This document shows, piece by piece, positions 18,716 to 28,094 of a stretch of DNA of 64,000 nucleotides. A model generated the notes under the pieces. That model did not search any database. It was not told where the DNA came from and saw only the letters and a program-made list of their open reading frames with translations. Origin of the DNA: Pseudothauera rhizosphaerae (GTDB lineage: Bacteria > Pseudomonadota > Gammaproteobacteria > Burkholderiales > Rhodocyclaceae). Position 1 is the stretch's first letter. Each line of letters opens with the position of its first letter. Both the position numbers and the translations under genes were made by a program. The stretch is from positions 1-64,000 of the forward strand of contig NZ_SSOD01000013.1 of NCBI RefSeq assembly GCF_004801305.1. The letters run 5' to 3'.

Positions 18716-19885
18716 TCAACTGCGCAGCATCACCTGGGCGACCTGATCCACGCCCATCACGCGCAGCAGGGCGGCGACCATGGCGTTGACCTTGTGCAGG
18801 ACCACCAGTTTGCCCTGGGCCTGCAGCGTGGCGAGGATGTTGAACAGCGTGCCGGCGCTGACGAAGTCCATGCGGCGCAGTTGCGCACAGTCCACATCCA
18901 CGTTCTGCAGTTCGGCCGCGTAGGCCGCCAGCTTGCGGATGCCCTCGGTCTGCGTGCCGATGATCTCGCCTTCGAGGCTGAAGCCGGTGTCGAGCTTGTC
19001 GGTGACCGTCTCCACGGAAGTGGCGGTCAGGCCCGCCTCCGACTTGCCCATCCAGGACGGCGGCGATTCCTCGAAGGTGATGGCGTAATCCACCGCCACT
19101 TCCTCGAAGCGCTCCTGTTCGCCGGTGTATTGCAGCATCTCCAGCATCAGCAGCCAGGCCTCGCGGTTTTCCGCCCGCCCGGGAGCGATCTGCCCGGCGA
19201 GCATGTTGGCGAGCTGGCTGCCCTTGAGCACCGACACCTTGACCCGCTCCGCGGCAAGCTGCCGCAGCAGTTCCAGGAACAGCCTGCAGCCCTCGTCATC
19301 CACCGAGCGCAGGCGGGTGAGGTCGATGCGGATCGCGCCGCCCTTGCGGCCGATGACGGAAATCTGCTGAAACTGCGGCGCCGCCTGGCCGTTGAGGTTG
19401 CCCGACAGGTTGATCAGCGGCGTCGCGTCGCCGCGCGCCCGCGCGCGCGGGCTGGAGAGGTCTTCCCACGGCGGGGGGGAGCGCTCGAAGCGCGTGGCGT
19501 AGTCGAGCACGTGCGACTCGAAGCTCTGGCGCTGCCCGGTGAGCTTGTAGAGATCGAGCAGCATCATCCACAGCCCCTCGCTGGCACTGCCGGCCGGGTC
19601 CTCGAGCACCGCCACGAGCACCTTCTCGGCGTCGGCGACATTGCCGTTGGCATACAGCACTGCGGCTTCCTCATAGGCCGCGCCGCCGCCGGCGTCGAGT
19701 TCCTGGACCTCGACCTGGCCCGCGCAGCGCGCGAGCGCATGGGAAGCGTCACCGCCGGTGAAATCGAGCGTCGACAGCTCGGTCGGCGGCGGCTTGCGGT
19801 CGCCGCCCGGCGCCGCAGCGGCACCGCGCTCGCCTGCGTCACCGGACCCGGAAGAAGGTTTCTTGCCGAAAAAAGGAAGAGCCAC
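18716..19885 (-). CDS. STAS-domain protein with two STAS-like domains
   Basis: A 389-aa cytoplasmic protein. After a low-complexity N-terminus (residues 1-40, Gly/Ala/Pro-rich) there are helical, TPR-like stretches ([45 protein letters not shown]) alternating with two STAS-like domains (about 170-235 and 290-389). The second resembles anti-anti-sigma STAS domains: [19 protein letters not shown]. Such proteins are known from Rhodocyclales and other betaproteobacteria, but I know of no assigned function. It is followed at 75 bp by hslV in the same direction; co-transcription is uncertain. Confidence 0.75.
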   Translation of the reverse strand: MALPFFGKKPSSGSGDAGERGAAAAPGGDRKPPPTELSTLDFTGGDASHALARCAGQVEVQELDAGGGAAYEEAAVLYANGNVADAEKVLVAVLEDPAGSASEGLWMMLLDLYKLTGQRQSFESHVLDYATRFERSPPPWEDLSSPRARARGDATPLINLSGNLNGQAAPQFQQISVIGRKGGAIRIDLTRLRSVDDEGCRLFLELLRQLAAERVKVSVLKGSQLANMLAGQIAPGRAENREAWLLMLEMLQYTGEQERFEEVAVDYAITFEESPPSWMGKSEAGLTATSVETVTDKLDTGFSLEGEIIGTQTEGIRKLAAYAAELQNVDVDCAQLRRMDFVSAGTLFNILATLQAQGKLVVLHKVNAMVAALLRVMGVDQVAQVMLRS

Positions 19886-20136
19886 GCCCTGACCTGTATG
19901 TTTCTAGATGGTTGCGACTTGCCCGCCGGGCAGGAACGTCCCCGGCGGTCCGGGGGCAAGGATAGCACCATCGCCACATGCGTTGGACCCGCAGCTTACC
20001 CATCGCCGGGCGCGGGCCACAACCGTACCGGCGGCGGAAGATGCCTTCTTAACGTCCTGGAACGCGATATTACCTTTTGAGAGGATTTCCACTCGCCCGA
20101 TGCGCACGAAGCTGCTTGCGCGGCGGCCGTCTCGGC

Positions 20137-20142
20137 TAGAAT
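20137..20142 (+). promoter_or_regulatory. -10 box TAGAAT close to the ybgC start
   Basis: TAGAAT ends 6 bp before the ybgC ATG, and there is no Shine-Dalgarno sequence, so transcription would begin at or near the start codon. A weak TTGCGC lies 15 bp upstream of it. It heads the tol-pal run; the 263 bp back to the divergent STAS gene hold nothing else that I recognise. Confidence 0.4.
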
Positions 20143-20148
20143 GCTGCG

Positions 20149-20601
20149 ATGCAAACCACCCCTGCCGCCCCCGCCGGACCGACATTCTTTTCCTGGCCGG
20201 TGCGCGTGTACTACGAGGATACCGACGCCGCCGGAGTGGTTTACTACGCCAACTACCTGCGCTACTGCGAACGCGCGCGCACCGAGTGGCTGCGCGAGGC
20301 CGGCTTCGGCCAGCAGCGCATGATGGCCGAGCGCGGCCTCGGCTTCGTCGTGCGTTCGTTCAGCGCCGACTACCGCCAGCCCGCGGTGCTCGACGACGCG
20401 CTGCGGGTGGTGTCGCACATCGCCCGGCTCGGCCGGGCCAGCATCGAATTCGTGCAACGTATCGTGCGCGGCGACGAACTCCTGTTCGATGCCCGCGTCA
20501 CCGTGGCCTGCGTCGATCTGGCGCGCCGCAAACCCGTCGCCCTGCCGACCGACGTCAGGGCCCGCCTTTCCCCCTTCGCCGCCCCCCTCGCCGCCGCATG
20601 A
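20149..20601 (+). CDS. ybgC: Tol-Pal-associated acyl-CoA thioesterase
   Basis: A 150-aa hotdog-fold thioesterase. The active-site motif [19 protein letters not shown] (about residues 17-35) contains the catalytic Asp of the 4-hydroxybenzoyl-CoA thioesterase-like YbgC family, and [13 protein letters not shown] follows. YbgC hydrolyses acyl-CoA thioesters and is linked to phospholipid metabolism at the inner membrane. It is the first gene of the tol-pal cluster, and its stop overlaps the tolQ start (ATGA). Confidence 0.92.
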   Translation: MQTTPAAPAGPTFFSWPVRVYYEDTDAAGVVYYANYLRYCERARTEWLREAGFGQQRMMAERGLGFVVRSFSADYRQPAVLDDALRVVSHIARLGRASIEFVQRIVRGDELLFDARVTVACVDLARRKPVALPTDVRARLSPFAAPLAAA

Positions 20602-21272
20602 CCGTCACCCAAGACCTCTCCATCCTCAGCCTGATCACCGAGGCCAGCGTCCTCGTCCAGCTCGTCATGGCCCTGCTCGCCAGCCTGTCGCTGATGTCCT
20701 GGTACTGGATCTTCCGCAAATCCTTCCAGATCCGTTCGGCGCGCGGCAAGACCGGCGAGTTCGAGCGCGACTTCTGGAGCGGCGGCGACCTCAACGCCCT
20801 GTTCCAGTCCGCCTCCGCCTCGCGCCACCGCACCGGCGGCATGGAACGCATCTTCGAAGCGGGCTACCGGGAATACACCAAGCTGCGCGCCAAGAGCCAC
20901 GACCACGACGCCATCATCGAAGGCTCGCGCCGCGCCATGCGCGCCACCTACCAGCGCGAGGTGGACGACCTGGAGGCCCACCTGGCCTTCCTCGCCTCGG
21001 TGGGTTCGGTATCGCCCTACATCGGCCTGCTCGGCACCGTGTGGGGCATCATGAACGCCTTCCGCGGCCTGTCCAACGTGAGCTCCGCCACCCTGGCCCA
21101 CGTCGCCCCCGGCATCGCCGAGGCCCTGGTGGCGACCGCCATCGGCCTGTTCGCGGCGATCCCCGCGGTGGTGGCCTACAACCGCTTCGCCCATGACATC
21201 GACCGGATCGGCATCCGCTTCGAGAGCTTCATGGAAGAGTTCTCCAACATCCTGCAGCGCCAGTTGCGCTGA
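20598..21272 (+). CDS. tolQ: TolQ, Tol-Pal proton channel subunit
   Basis: A 224-aa MotA/TolQ/ExbB family protein with three membrane helices: about residues 12-36 ([20 protein letters not shown]), 125-150 ([20 protein letters not shown]) and 160-190 ([20 protein letters not shown]). With TolR it forms the proton-driven motor that energises TolA during outer-membrane constriction at division. The second and third helices hold the conserved small-residue pattern [10 protein letters not shown] and the [12 protein letters not shown] signature. The start overlaps the ybgC stop by 4 nt. Confidence 0.95.
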   Translation: MTVTQDLSILSLITEASVLVQLVMALLASLSLMSWYWIFRKSFQIRSARGKTGEFERDFWSGGDLNALFQSASASRHRTGGMERIFEAGYREYTKLRAKSHDHDAIIEGSRRAMRATYQREVDDLEAHLAFLASVGSVSPYIGLLGTVWGIMNAFRGLSNVSSATLAHVAPGIAEALVATAIGLFAAIPAVVAYNRFAHDIDRIGIRFESFMEEFSNILQRQLR

Positions 21273-21290
21273 GGACGCGGGAGCACAGCC

Positions 21291-21701
21291 ATGCGCCAGC
21301 GCCGCCTGATGAACCAGATCAACGTCGTGCCCTACATCGACGTGATGCTGGTGCTGCTGGTGATCTTCATGGTCACCGCGCCCATGATCCAGACCGGCAG
21401 CATCGACGTGCCCACCGCCGGAGCCATCTCCAGCCCGCCGGCCGAGGCGATGATCATCGAGGTCGGGGCCGACCGCAAACTGTCCGTGAAGCGCACGGCC
21501 AACAGCACCGCGCTCAAGGTCACCGACCTGGAGTTCCAGCGCTTCCTCGCCGAGGCGCTGGCTGCCAACCGGGAACAGCCCTTCCTGGTCGCGGCCGACA
21601 AGACCCTGCCCTACCAGACGGTCATCGACGTGCTCGAATCCGTGCGCCGGGCCGGGGTGAGCAAGGTCAGCCTGCAGACGGCAAGCGGCAGTGGGCGATG
21701 A
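21291..21701 (+). CDS. tolR: TolR, Tol-Pal proton channel subunit
   Basis: A 136-aa ExbD/TolR protein. It has a short cytoplasmic N-terminus ([15 protein letters not shown]), one TM helix (about residues 15-36) with the essential protonatable Asp in [18 protein letters not shown], and a periplasmic domain that ends [24 protein letters not shown]. It works with TolQ as stator and proton path. The stop overlaps the tolA ATG (ATGA), the usual coupling in this operon. Confidence 0.95.
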   Translation: MRQRRLMNQINVVPYIDVMLVLLVIFMVTAPMIQTGSIDVPTAGAISSPPAEAMIIEVGADRKLSVKRTANSTALKVTDLEFQRFLAEALAANREQPFLVAADKTLPYQTVIDVLESVRRAGVSKVSLQTASGSGR

Positions 21702-22513
21702 ACGCGCAGCACTTTTTCCGGCGCGATCCGCCGCCCGGCAAATGGTCATCGCTCGTCCTGACGGTGGCGGTGCATCTGTTGCTCGCCCTCTTCCTGTTCT
21801 TCGGCCTCTCCTGGCAGAGCCGGCAGCCCGGCAGCCTGGAAGTGAACCTCGTCAGCGCCCCGCCGGCACCGGCTCCCAGGCCGCAGCCCAAACCGGAACC
21901 CAAACCCGAGCCGAAGCCCCAGCCCCAGCCGGAACCCAAGCCCGAGCCGAAGCCGGAACCCAAGCCGGTGGTGGAGCCGGCGCCCAAGCCGCAGCCCGAG
22001 CCGGAGATCGCCACCAAGGCGCCGGAACCGCCGAAGCCCAAACCGGAACCCAAGCCGGAACCGAAACCCGAGCCGAAACCGGCTCCCAGGCCCGAACCGA
22101 AACCCACACCCAAACCGGTGGAGCCGGCCCAACCGGATTACTTGCAGGAAATGCTGGAGCAGGAAGCCCAGAACGCCCAGATCGACCGCCTGCTGCGCGA
22201 GGACACCGCACGCCTGGCGGCCTCGCGCAACGCCGCGGCGGCCGACGCCTACCGCAATGCCATCGCCACCAAGGTGCGCGGCAATCTGCTGCGTCCGCCC
22301 GGCCTGCAGGGCAACCCGGAAGCCGTGTTCGTCGTCGACCAGTTGCCCGGCGGCGAGGTCATCAACGTGCGCCTGGTGCGCTCGTCCGGCATCCCGGCGC
22401 TGGACGACGCCATCGAGCGCGCAATCCGGCGTTCCAGCCCCCTGCCGCTACCGGAAAACCGTTCGCTGTTCCAGCGCACGCTCGAACTGAAATTCCGTCC
22501 GCTTGAGGAATAG
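21698..22513 (+). CDS. tolA: TolA, Tol-Pal trans-periplasmic linker
   Basis: A 271-aa protein with one N-terminal TM helix (about residues 17-38, [19 protein letters not shown]), a central linker (about 50-145) made of repeated PEPKPEPKP units, a short helix ([22 protein letters not shown]) and a C-terminal TonB/TolA domain (about 180-271, ending [17 protein letters not shown]). TolA links the TolQR motor to TolB-Pal. The linker differs from the long Ala/Lys/Glu helix of E. coli TolA and resembles the Pro/Lys spacer of TonB, so it should be extended and shorter. Position in the operon leaves little doubt about identity. Confidence 0.92.
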   Translation: MNAQHFFRRDPPPGKWSSLVLTVAVHLLLALFLFFGLSWQSRQPGSLEVNLVSAPPAPAPRPQPKPEPKPEPKPQPQPEPKPEPKPEPKPVVEPAPKPQPEPEIATKAPEPPKPKPEPKPEPKPEPKPAPRPEPKPTPKPVEPAQPDYLQEMLEQEAQNAQIDRLLREDTARLAASRNAAAADAYRNAIATKVRGNLLRPPGLQGNPEAVFVVDQLPGGEVINVRLVRSSGIPALDDAIERAIRRSSPLPLPENRSLFQRTLELKFRPLEE

Positions 22514-22533
22514 TTCACACATTGGTTTAGAAT
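22503..22533 (+). promoter_or_regulatory. Possible internal promoter for tolB-pal-cpoB
   Basis: TTGAGG (22503-22508) and TAGAAT (22528-22533) are separated by 19 bp and lie at the tolA/tolB junction, 17 bp before the tolB ATG. E. coli has a separate promoter before tolB, so a similar arrangement is plausible; the spacing is longer than optimal. Confidence 0.35.
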
Positions 22534-22550
22534 TCGACGCCATTGCCGCC

Positions 22551-23849
22551 ATGATCACGACACTTCGCCTCTCCTCGCTCCGTTTCCTGCGCCTGGCCAT
22601 CGCCGGCCTGCTGGCCGCGTGCGCCCTGGCCGCGCACGCCCAGCTCTCGATCGAGATCACCGGCGCGGGCGCCACCCGCTTCCCGGTGGCGATCCCCATC
22701 TTCGAGAGCGAAAGCGCGCTGCCGCGCGGCATCACCGACGTGGTGCGCGCCGACCTGGAACGCAGCGGCCTGTTCAGTCTGGTGGACATCGGCCCGGTGG
22801 CCCTGCCCGAATCCGTGGTGCCGGATCTCGCCGGCTACCGCAGCCGCGGTGCCGACGCCATCCTCACCGGCAGCGTGGTGCCCCTGTCCGACGGGCGTTT
22901 CGAGGTGCGCTTCCGCCTCTTCGACACCCAGAAGCAGGTGGAACTGGGCGCCCAGGCGCTGCGCATGGCGCCGCAGCAGAACCGCGCCACCGCGCACCGC
23001 ATCGCGGATTTCGTGTACGAGAAGCTCACCGGCCAGCCGGGCTACTTCTCCACCCGCATCGCTTACGTGGTCAAGAGCGGGCCGCGCTACGAGCTGCAGA
23101 TCGCCGACGCCGACGGCGCCAACGCCCAGGCCGCGCTGGTATCGCGCGAACCCATCATCTCGCCGGCCTGGTCGCCGGACGGCCAGCGCCTGGCCTACGT
23201 GTCCTTCGAGGCCAAGAAGCCCGTGGTCTACATCCACACCCTGGTCACCGGCCAGCGCCAGGTGGTGGCCAACTTCAAGGGCTCCAACTCGGCCCCCGCG
23301 TGGTCGCCGGACGGCCGCCAGCTCGCCGTGGTGCTGACCAAGGACGGCCTGTCCCAGCTCTATCTGATCAATGCCGACGGCTCGGGCGTGCGCCGCACCG
23401 CCACTTCGGCCGGCATCGACACCGAACCGGCGTTCTCGCCGGACGGCCAGTGGATCTACTTCACATCCGATCGCGGCGGCAGTCCGCAGATCTACCGCAT
23501 TCCGGTCTCGGGCGGCACCGCCCAGCGGGTAACCTTCGAAGGCAGCTACAACGTGACCCCGCGCCCCGCGCCGGACGGCCGCACGCTGGCCTTCATCACC
23601 CGCCAGGAGGGTGGCTTCCGGGTCGCCGTGCTCGACCTCGCCTCCCGGCAGACCATGATCCTCACCGATTCGGCGCGTGACGAATCGCCCAGCTTCGCTC
23701 CCAACGGCCGCATGATCCTCTACGCCTCCGAAAGTGGTGGGCGGGGAGTACTGGCGGCGGTGTCGGCGGACGGGCGGGTACGCCAACGCCTGTCGATAGA
23801 GGCCGCCGACGTCCGCGAACCCGCCTGGGGTCCGCTGCCGCGGCGATAA
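22551..23849 (+). CDS. tolB: TolB, periplasmic beta-propeller of the Tol-Pal system
   Basis: A 432-aa periplasmic protein. A Sec signal peptide (LRFLRLAIAGLLAACALAAHA) precedes mature QLSIEITGAG. An N-terminal alpha/beta domain (to about residue 165) is followed by a six-bladed propeller with WSPDGQRLAYVSFE, WSPDGRQLAVVLTK, FSPDGQWIYFTSDR and similar WD-like repeats. TolB binds Pal and, through its N-terminus, TolA. The start at 22551 is chosen because the signal peptide begins there; an in-frame ATG at 22503 overlaps tolA and adds an unlikely extension. Confidence 0.94.
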   Translation: MITTLRLSSLRFLRLAIAGLLAACALAAHAQLSIEITGAGATRFPVAIPIFESESALPRGITDVVRADLERSGLFSLVDIGPVALPESVVPDLAGYRSRGADAILTGSVVPLSDGRFEVRFRLFDTQKQVELGAQALRMAPQQNRATAHRIADFVYEKLTGQPGYFSTRIAYVVKSGPRYELQIADADGANAQAALVSREPIISPAWSPDGQRLAYVSFEAKKPVVYIHTLVTGQRQVVANFKGSNSAPAWSPDGRQLAVVLTKDGLSQLYLINADGSGVRRTATSAGIDTEPAFSPDGQWIYFTSDRGGSPQIYRIPVSGGTAQRVTFEGSYNVTPRPAPDGRTLAFITRQEGGFRVAVLDLASRQTMILTDSARDESPSFAPNGRMILYASESGGRGVLAAVSADGRVRQRLSIEAADVREPAWGPLPRR

Positions 23850-23900
23850 CACCGCTGTAACCAGACTGCTGTCCTGCAAACGAGAACCGGAGATAACTTC

Positions 23901-24419
23901 ATGAAAAAACTGCTTCTGCCCGCGCTCCTGGCTGCCATGCTGGCCGCCTGCGGCACCACCGGCACCACGGACCAAACCGGCGCCTCGGTCGAAGACCGCG
24001 GCGGCGCCGGCGTCACCACCGTGACCACCCCGGCCGTGTCCGGCACCGGCCTGTCCGCGCTGACCGACCCCAACAACATCCTGTCCAAGCGCAGCGTGTT
24101 CTTCGACTTCGATCAGTTCGTGATCAAGCCCGAGTTCCGCCCGCTGATCGAAGCCCACGCCCGCTTCCTGGTGCAGAACCCGCAGCTCAAGATCCTGATC
24201 CAGGGCAATACCGACGAACGCGGCAGCCGCGAGTACAACCTGGCCCTGGGCCAGAAGCGGGCGGATGCCGTGCGTCAGGCGCTGACCCTGCTGGGCGCCG
24301 CCGAATCGCAGATCGAATCGGTGAGCCTGGGTGAAGAGAAGCCGCGCAGCACCGATCGCACCGAAGAGGGCTTCGCGCAGAATCGCCGCAGCGACATCCT
24401 CTACACGGGCGAATACTGA
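23901..24419 (+). CDS. pal: Pal, peptidoglycan-associated lipoprotein
   Basis: A 172-aa outer-membrane lipoprotein. The signal peptide ends in the lipobox LAAC (Cys17), which is lipidated. After a Thr/Gly-rich linker comes the OmpA-like peptidoglycan-binding domain: SVFFDFDQFVIKPEF, IQGNTDERGSREYNLALGQ and a C-terminal RSDILYTGEY. It anchors the outer membrane to peptidoglycan and binds TolB. The stop overlaps the cpoB ATG by one base (TGATG). Confidence 0.95.
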   Translation: MKKLLLPALLAAMLAACGTTGTTDQTGASVEDRGGAGVTTVTTPAVSGTGLSALTDPNNILSKRSVFFDFDQFVIKPEFRPLIEAHARFLVQNPQLKILIQGNTDERGSREYNLALGQKRADAVRQALTLLGAAESQIESVSLGEEKPRSTDRTEEGFAQNRRSDILYTGEY

Positions 24420-25126
24420 TGAAGCGCCTCGTACCGCTGGCAGCGCTGCTCGTGCTGCCGTCCATGGCATCCGCCCAGTTGTTCGGTGGCGGTGAGACCC
24501 AGCGCCAGATCAGCGAGCTGCGCGACAGCGTCAACCAGCGGTTCGAGGCAAACAACCGCGCGCAGCTCGAGCTGGCCAGCCAGAACGAGTTGCTGCGCAC
24601 CGAGGTCGCGCGCCTGCGCGGCCAGATCGAAGTCCTGACCTACGAGCTGGAAGCGCTCAAGCAGCGCCAGCGCGACTTCTACGTAGACCTGGACGACCGC
24701 CTGCGCCGCATCGAATCCCCGGCGTCCGCCCAACCGGCCACGGCTTCCGACCCGGCCGCCGAATCGGCCGAATACGAAACCGCGCTCAACCTGCTCAAGG
24801 ACGGCAAGCACCGCGACGCGCTGACCGCCTTCCAGACCTTCATCGGCAAGTACGCGAACAGCGGCTTCCTGCCCGGCGCCCATTTCTGGGCCGGCAACGC
24901 CGCGCTGCAGGCCAAGGAAGTCGCCGTGGCGGCCAACCACTTCAACACCGTCCTGGCACGCTGGCCCGCCGATCCGGTCGCGCCCGACGCCATGCTGGGC
25001 CTGGCCAACAGCCAGCAGGCCCTGGGCGACGCCAAGGCCGCGCAACGCACGCTGCAGTCGGTGGTCGAACGCTATCCCGAGAGCAACGCCGCCAAGGCCG
25101 CCCGCCAACGCCTCGGCGGCCGCTGA
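24419..25126 (+). CDS. cpoB: CpoB (YbgF), Tol-Pal-associated TPR protein
   Basis: A 235-aa periplasmic protein with a signal peptide (MKRLVPLAALLVLPSMASAQ), an N-terminal coiled coil (about residues 28-95, ISELRDSVNQRFEANNRAQ) that mediates trimerisation, and three TPR motifs (about 118-230, including YETALNLLKDGKHRDALTAF). CpoB coordinates peptidoglycan synthesis by PBP1B with Tol-driven constriction. It is the last tol-pal gene, with queE 7 bp downstream. Confidence 0.92.
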   Translation: MKRLVPLAALLVLPSMASAQLFGGGETQRQISELRDSVNQRFEANNRAQLELASQNELLRTEVARLRGQIEVLTYELEALKQRQRDFYVDLDDRLRRIESPASAQPATASDPAAESAEYETALNLLKDGKHRDALTAFQTFIGKYANSGFLPGAHFWAGNAALQAKEVAVAANHFNTVLARWPADPVAPDAMLGLANSQQALGDAKAAQRTLQSVVERYPESNAAKAARQRLGGR

Positions 25127-25133
25127 GGTCCGC

Positions 25134-25796
25134 ATGAGCGTTGCCAGCGGGCGCGGCACCCGGCTGCGCCTGAGCGAGATTTTCGCCTCCATCCAGGGCG
25201 AGTCGACCCGCGTCGGCCTGCCCACCGTCTTCGTCCGCCTCACCGGCTGTCCGCTGCGCTGCGTGTGGTGCGACACCGAATACGCCTTCAGCGGCGGCGA
25301 GACCCGCGCGCTCGACGACATCCTGGGCATGGTCGCCAGCTTCGGCCTGCGCCACGTGTGCGTCACCGGCGGGGAACCGCTGGCGCAGAAGGGCTGTCTC
25401 GCACTGCTGGAGGCGCTGTGCGATGCCGGCTACTCGGTATCGCTGGAAACCAGCGGCGCCCTCGACATCGCCCCGGTGGACCCGCGCGTGGCACGCATCG
25501 TGGACCTGAAGGCCCCCGGCTCGGGGGAGGAAGGCAGAAACCGCGGGGAGAACATCGGCCACCTGCGCGCCGGCGACGAGATCAAGATCGTGCTCGCCGA
25601 CGAGGCCGACTATCTCTGGGCACGCACGCAGATCGCCGCCCACCGCCTGGCCGAACGCTGCGAGGTGCTGCTGTCGCCGGTGGCGGGCAGGCTGGTCCCG
25701 GCGGAACTGGCCGAATGGATCGTGCGCGACCGCCTGCCGGTGCGCTTCCAGCTACAACTGCACAAGGTGCTCTGGGCCGACGCCCGGGGCAGATAG
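25134..25796 (+). CDS. queE: 7-carboxy-7-deazaguanine synthase
   Basis: A 220-aa radical SAM enzyme of queuosine synthesis that converts 6-carboxy-tetrahydropterin to 7-carboxy-7-deazaguanine. The cluster motif is C-x3-C-x2-C in [15 protein letters not shown] (about residues 38-52), followed by [11 protein letters not shown], the SAM-binding glycine-rich motif. The IFASIQGES segment at residue 14 is typical of QueE. It is followed by queC, the next enzyme in the pathway, after 53 bp. Confidence 0.95.
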   Translation: MSVASGRGTRLRLSEIFASIQGESTRVGLPTVFVRLTGCPLRCVWCDTEYAFSGGETRALDDILGMVASFGLRHVCVTGGEPLAQKGCLALLEALCDAGYSVSLETSGALDIAPVDPRVARIVDLKAPGSGEEGRNRGENIGHLRAGDEIKIVLADEADYLWARTQIAAHRLAERCEVLLSPVAGRLVPAELAEWIVRDRLPVRFQLQLHKVLWADARGR

Positions 25797-25849
25797 GGCC
25801 AAGGCCCGCTGCCGGCAGATCGGCCGGCATTGACGACACCGACCGCAAC

Positions 25850-26545
25850 ATGACACAGACCCGCCGCGCCATCGTCCTGCTCTCCGGCGGCCTCGATTCG
25901 GCCACCTGCCTCGCCATCGCCCGCGACATGGGCTTCGAGTGCTACGCCCTGTCCGTGGCCTACGGCCAGCGCCACGCCGCCGAGCTGACCGCCTCCAAGC
26001 GCGTCGCCGAGGCGCTGGGCGCGCGCGAGCATCGCCTGGCGATGGTCAACCTGGGCCAGTTCGGCGGCTCCGCGCTCACCGACCCCACCATCCCGGTGCC
26101 CGAGGAAGCCGGCAGCGGCGGCATTCCGGTCACCTACGTGCCGGCGCGCAACACGGTGATGCTGTCCATCGCCCTGGCCTGGGCCGAGGTGCTCGGCGCC
26201 CACGACATCTTCGTCGGGGTGAATGCGGTGGACTACTCCGGCTATCCGGACTGCCGCCCGGAGTTCATCCGCGCCTTCGAGACCATGGCCAACCTGGCCA
26301 CCAAGGCCGGCGTGGAGGACGATGCGCGGATGACCATTCACGCGCCGCTGATCGAACTGTCCAAGGCGGAGATCATCACGCTCGGCACGCGACTGGGCGT
26401 GGACTACGGCCTCACCGTGACCTGCTACCAGGCCGACGACCAGGGCCGCGCCTGCGGCCGCTGCGAGGCCTGCCGCCTGCGCCGCGCCGGCTTCGAGGCC
26501 GCCGGCATCGCGGACCCCACGCCCTACCAGCAGCGCGGGAACTGA
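25850..26545 (+). CDS. queC: 7-cyano-7-deazaguanine (preQ0) synthase
   Basis: A 231-aa PP-loop enzyme that turns the QueE product into preQ0 with ATP and ammonia. The PP-loop is [14 protein letters not shown] (about residues 9-22), and [18 protein letters not shown] and [12 protein letters not shown] are strong family signatures. Zinc ligands are in the C-terminal [23 protein letters not shown] 25850 gives the usual length. It is part of the same run as queE. Confidence 0.96.
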   Translation: MTQTRRAIVLLSGGLDSATCLAIARDMGFECYALSVAYGQRHAAELTASKRVAEALGAREHRLAMVNLGQFGGSALTDPTIPVPEEAGSGGIPVTYVPARNTVMLSIALAWAEVLGAHDIFVGVNAVDYSGYPDCRPEFIRAFETMANLATKAGVEDDARMTIHAPLIELSKAEIITLGTRLGVDYGLTVTCYQADDQGRACGRCEACRLRRAGFEAAGIADPTPYQQRGN

Positions 26546-26634
26546 CCACCTCGTGTCCCCCATCGGCGCGGGAAGCCGGCCGGTCGCCGTTTTCCCCTAG
26601 AATTCGGGACCGTTTCCCTACCGCCCGCTCCGCC

Positions 26635-27741
26635 ATGGAAGAATCCGTCGTCGCCCCCTCCACCATTGCCTGGCTCGCCTTCGGCCTGGGCGCGGTGTTC
26701 GGCCTGGTCGCCCACAAGACCAGCTTCTGCACCATGGGTGCGGTGTCCGATGCCCTGAACATGGGCGACTGGAACCGTGTGCGGATGTGGATGCTCGCCA
26801 TCGCCGTGGCCATCTTCGGCACCGCCGCGCTGCAGCTCACCGGCCTCCTCGACGTCTCCAAGTCCATCTACACCGGCAGCCGGTTGGCCTGGCTGTCCCA
26901 CCTCCTCGGCGGGCTGGCCTTCGGCGTCGGCATGACGCTCGCCTCGGGCTGCGGCAGCAAGACGCTGATCCGCATCGGCGGCGGCAACCTGAAGTCGCTG
27001 GTGGTGTTCGTCTTCCTCGGCATCGCCGCCTACATGACCATGCGCGGCCTGTTCGGCGCGTGGCGCATGCAGTGGCTGGACAGCGTGTCCATCGAACTCG
27101 GCTCCCGGCAGGACCTTCCCGCCCTGCTAGCCGCCACGGGCATGGCCCCGGACAACGCGCTGCTCGCTGCTGCCGGCGTCGTGGGCGGCCTGCTCGCCGT
27201 CGGCGCGCTCGCCAGCCGCGAAGCCTGGCGCGCCGACATCCTGCTGGGCGGCATCGTCGTCGGCCTGGTGGTGGTCGCCGGCTGGTACGTCTCCGGCCAC
27301 ATCGGCTACGTCGCGGAACACCCCGAAACGCTGGAAGAGGCCTTCGTCGGCACCAACAGCGGACGTGCGGAATCCTTTACCTTCGTCGCCCCCTTCGCCT
27401 TCACGCTGGAACTGCTGATGCTGTGGACCGACACCAGCCGCATCGTCACCTTCGGCATCGCCAGCGCCCTGGGCGTGATCACCGGCTCGGCCCTGTACGC
27501 GGTCGCCAGCGGCCGCTTCCGGCTGGAGAGCTTCCGCGATCCCGGCGACCTCGTGCGCCACATCGTCGGCGCCGTGCTGATGGGCTTCGGCGGCGTGACC
27601 GCGCTGGGCTGCACCATCGGCCAGGGCATCACCGGCTTCTCCACGCTGGCACTGGGCTCCATCCTCACCACGCTGGCCATCGTCGCCGGCGCGGCGATCA
27701 CGATGAAGGTGCAGTACTGGCTGCTGATGCGCGAAGGCTGA
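26635..27741 (+). CDS. YeeE/YedE-family (TsuA-like) membrane transporter
   Basis: A 368-aa integral membrane protein with about nine or ten helices and two internal repeats of the sulf_transp type: GLVAHKTSFCTMGAVSDAL near the N-terminus, FGVGMTLASGCGSKTLIRIG, and GFGGVTALGCTIGQGITGF near the C-terminus. The conserved cysteines in these repeats (FC, SGCG, LGC) match those that pass thiosulfate in TsuA. Transport of thiosulfate or another sulfur compound is therefore likely, but no sulfur gene is adjacent here. It is followed by the tRNA-Lys promoter. Confidence 0.85.
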   Translation: MEESVVAPSTIAWLAFGLGAVFGLVAHKTSFCTMGAVSDALNMGDWNRVRMWMLAIAVAIFGTAALQLTGLLDVSKSIYTGSRLAWLSHLLGGLAFGVGMTLASGCGSKTLIRIGGGNLKSLVVFVFLGIAAYMTMRGLFGAWRMQWLDSVSIELGSRQDLPALLAATGMAPDNALLAAAGVVGGLLAVGALASREAWRADILLGGIVVGLVVVAGWYVSGHIGYVAEHPETLEEAFVGTNSGRAESFTFVAPFAFTLELLMLWTDTSRIVTFGIASALGVITGSALYAVASGRFRLESFRDPGDLVRHIVGAVLMGFGGVTALGCTIGQGITGFSTLALGSILTTLAIVAGAAITMKVQYWLLMREG

Positions 27742-27752
27742 AGGGCGCGCGC

Positions 27753-27781
27753 TTGACGGAGTTTCACCCTTCTTCTAGAAT
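27753..27781 (+). promoter_or_regulatory. Sigma-70 promoter of the tRNA-Lys genes
   Basis: TTGACG (27753-27758), a 17-bp spacer and TAGAAT (27776-27781) form a near-consensus promoter. The expected start, about 27788, lies some 9 bp before the first tRNA. A GC-rich stretch (GCGCCCC) after the -10 resembles a stringent discriminator. Confidence 0.8.
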
Positions 27782-27796
27782 GCGCCCCTCTTCGGC

Positions 27797-27872
27797 GGGT
27801 CGTTAGCTCAGTTGGTAGAGCAGCGGACTTTTAATCCGTTGGTCGCTGGTTCGAGCCCAGCACGGCCTACCA
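27797..27872 (+). tRNA. tRNA-Lys (anticodon TTT)
   Basis: 76 nt with encoded CCA. The anticodon loop CTTTTAA in the GCGGA/TCCGT stem gives anticodon UUU. D-arm (GCTC...GAGC) and T-arm (GCTGG-TTCGAGC-CCAGC) are complete. The acceptor GGGTCGT pairs with ACGGCCT, so the terminal pair is G1-U72 instead of the usual G1-C72. Confidence 0.97.
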
Positions 27873-27914
27873 GCCGCGCTACGATTGAGTTAGAATCCGC
27901 GCTGCGAAGAACCC

Positions 27915-27990
<76 letters not shown>

Positions 27991-27997
27991 AATAATC

Positions 27998-28040
27998 AAG
28001 CACTTAGGCCAACTCTCCGGGGTTGGCCTAAGTGCTTTTT
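27998..28040 (+). terminator. Strong intrinsic terminator after the tRNA-Lys genes
   Basis: A perfect 16-bp stem (27998-28013 with 28022-28037) closes an 8-nt loop and runs into five T residues (28036-28040). This ends the tRNA transcript. Confidence 0.93.
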
Positions 28041-28047
28041 GGGTGGC

Positions 28048-28066
28048 ATGTAGCCACTATGTAGCC
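28048..28066. repeat. Direct repeat ATGTAGCC, possible integrase arm-site remnant
   Basis: ATGTAGCC occurs at 28048-28055 and 28059-28066, 11 bp apart, just beyond the tRNA terminator. Short TGTAGCC-type repeats are often seen next to tRNA genes used by tyrosine integrases. No integrase gene is left here, so this is only suggestive. Confidence 0.35.
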
Positions 28067-28094
28067 GCCGCACAACCAGGCGCGGCCTGCTCGG

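Noticed and set aside
21870-22130. Dense short tandem repeats that could suggest a satellite or CRISPR-like array
   Set aside because: They are the PEPKP codon repeats of the tolA linker, in frame and with no spacer structure.
27891-27896. Separate promoter for the second tRNA-Lys gene
   Set aside because: A TAGAAT box is present but the -35 position falls in the first tRNA's 3' end and does not match; co-transcription is simpler.
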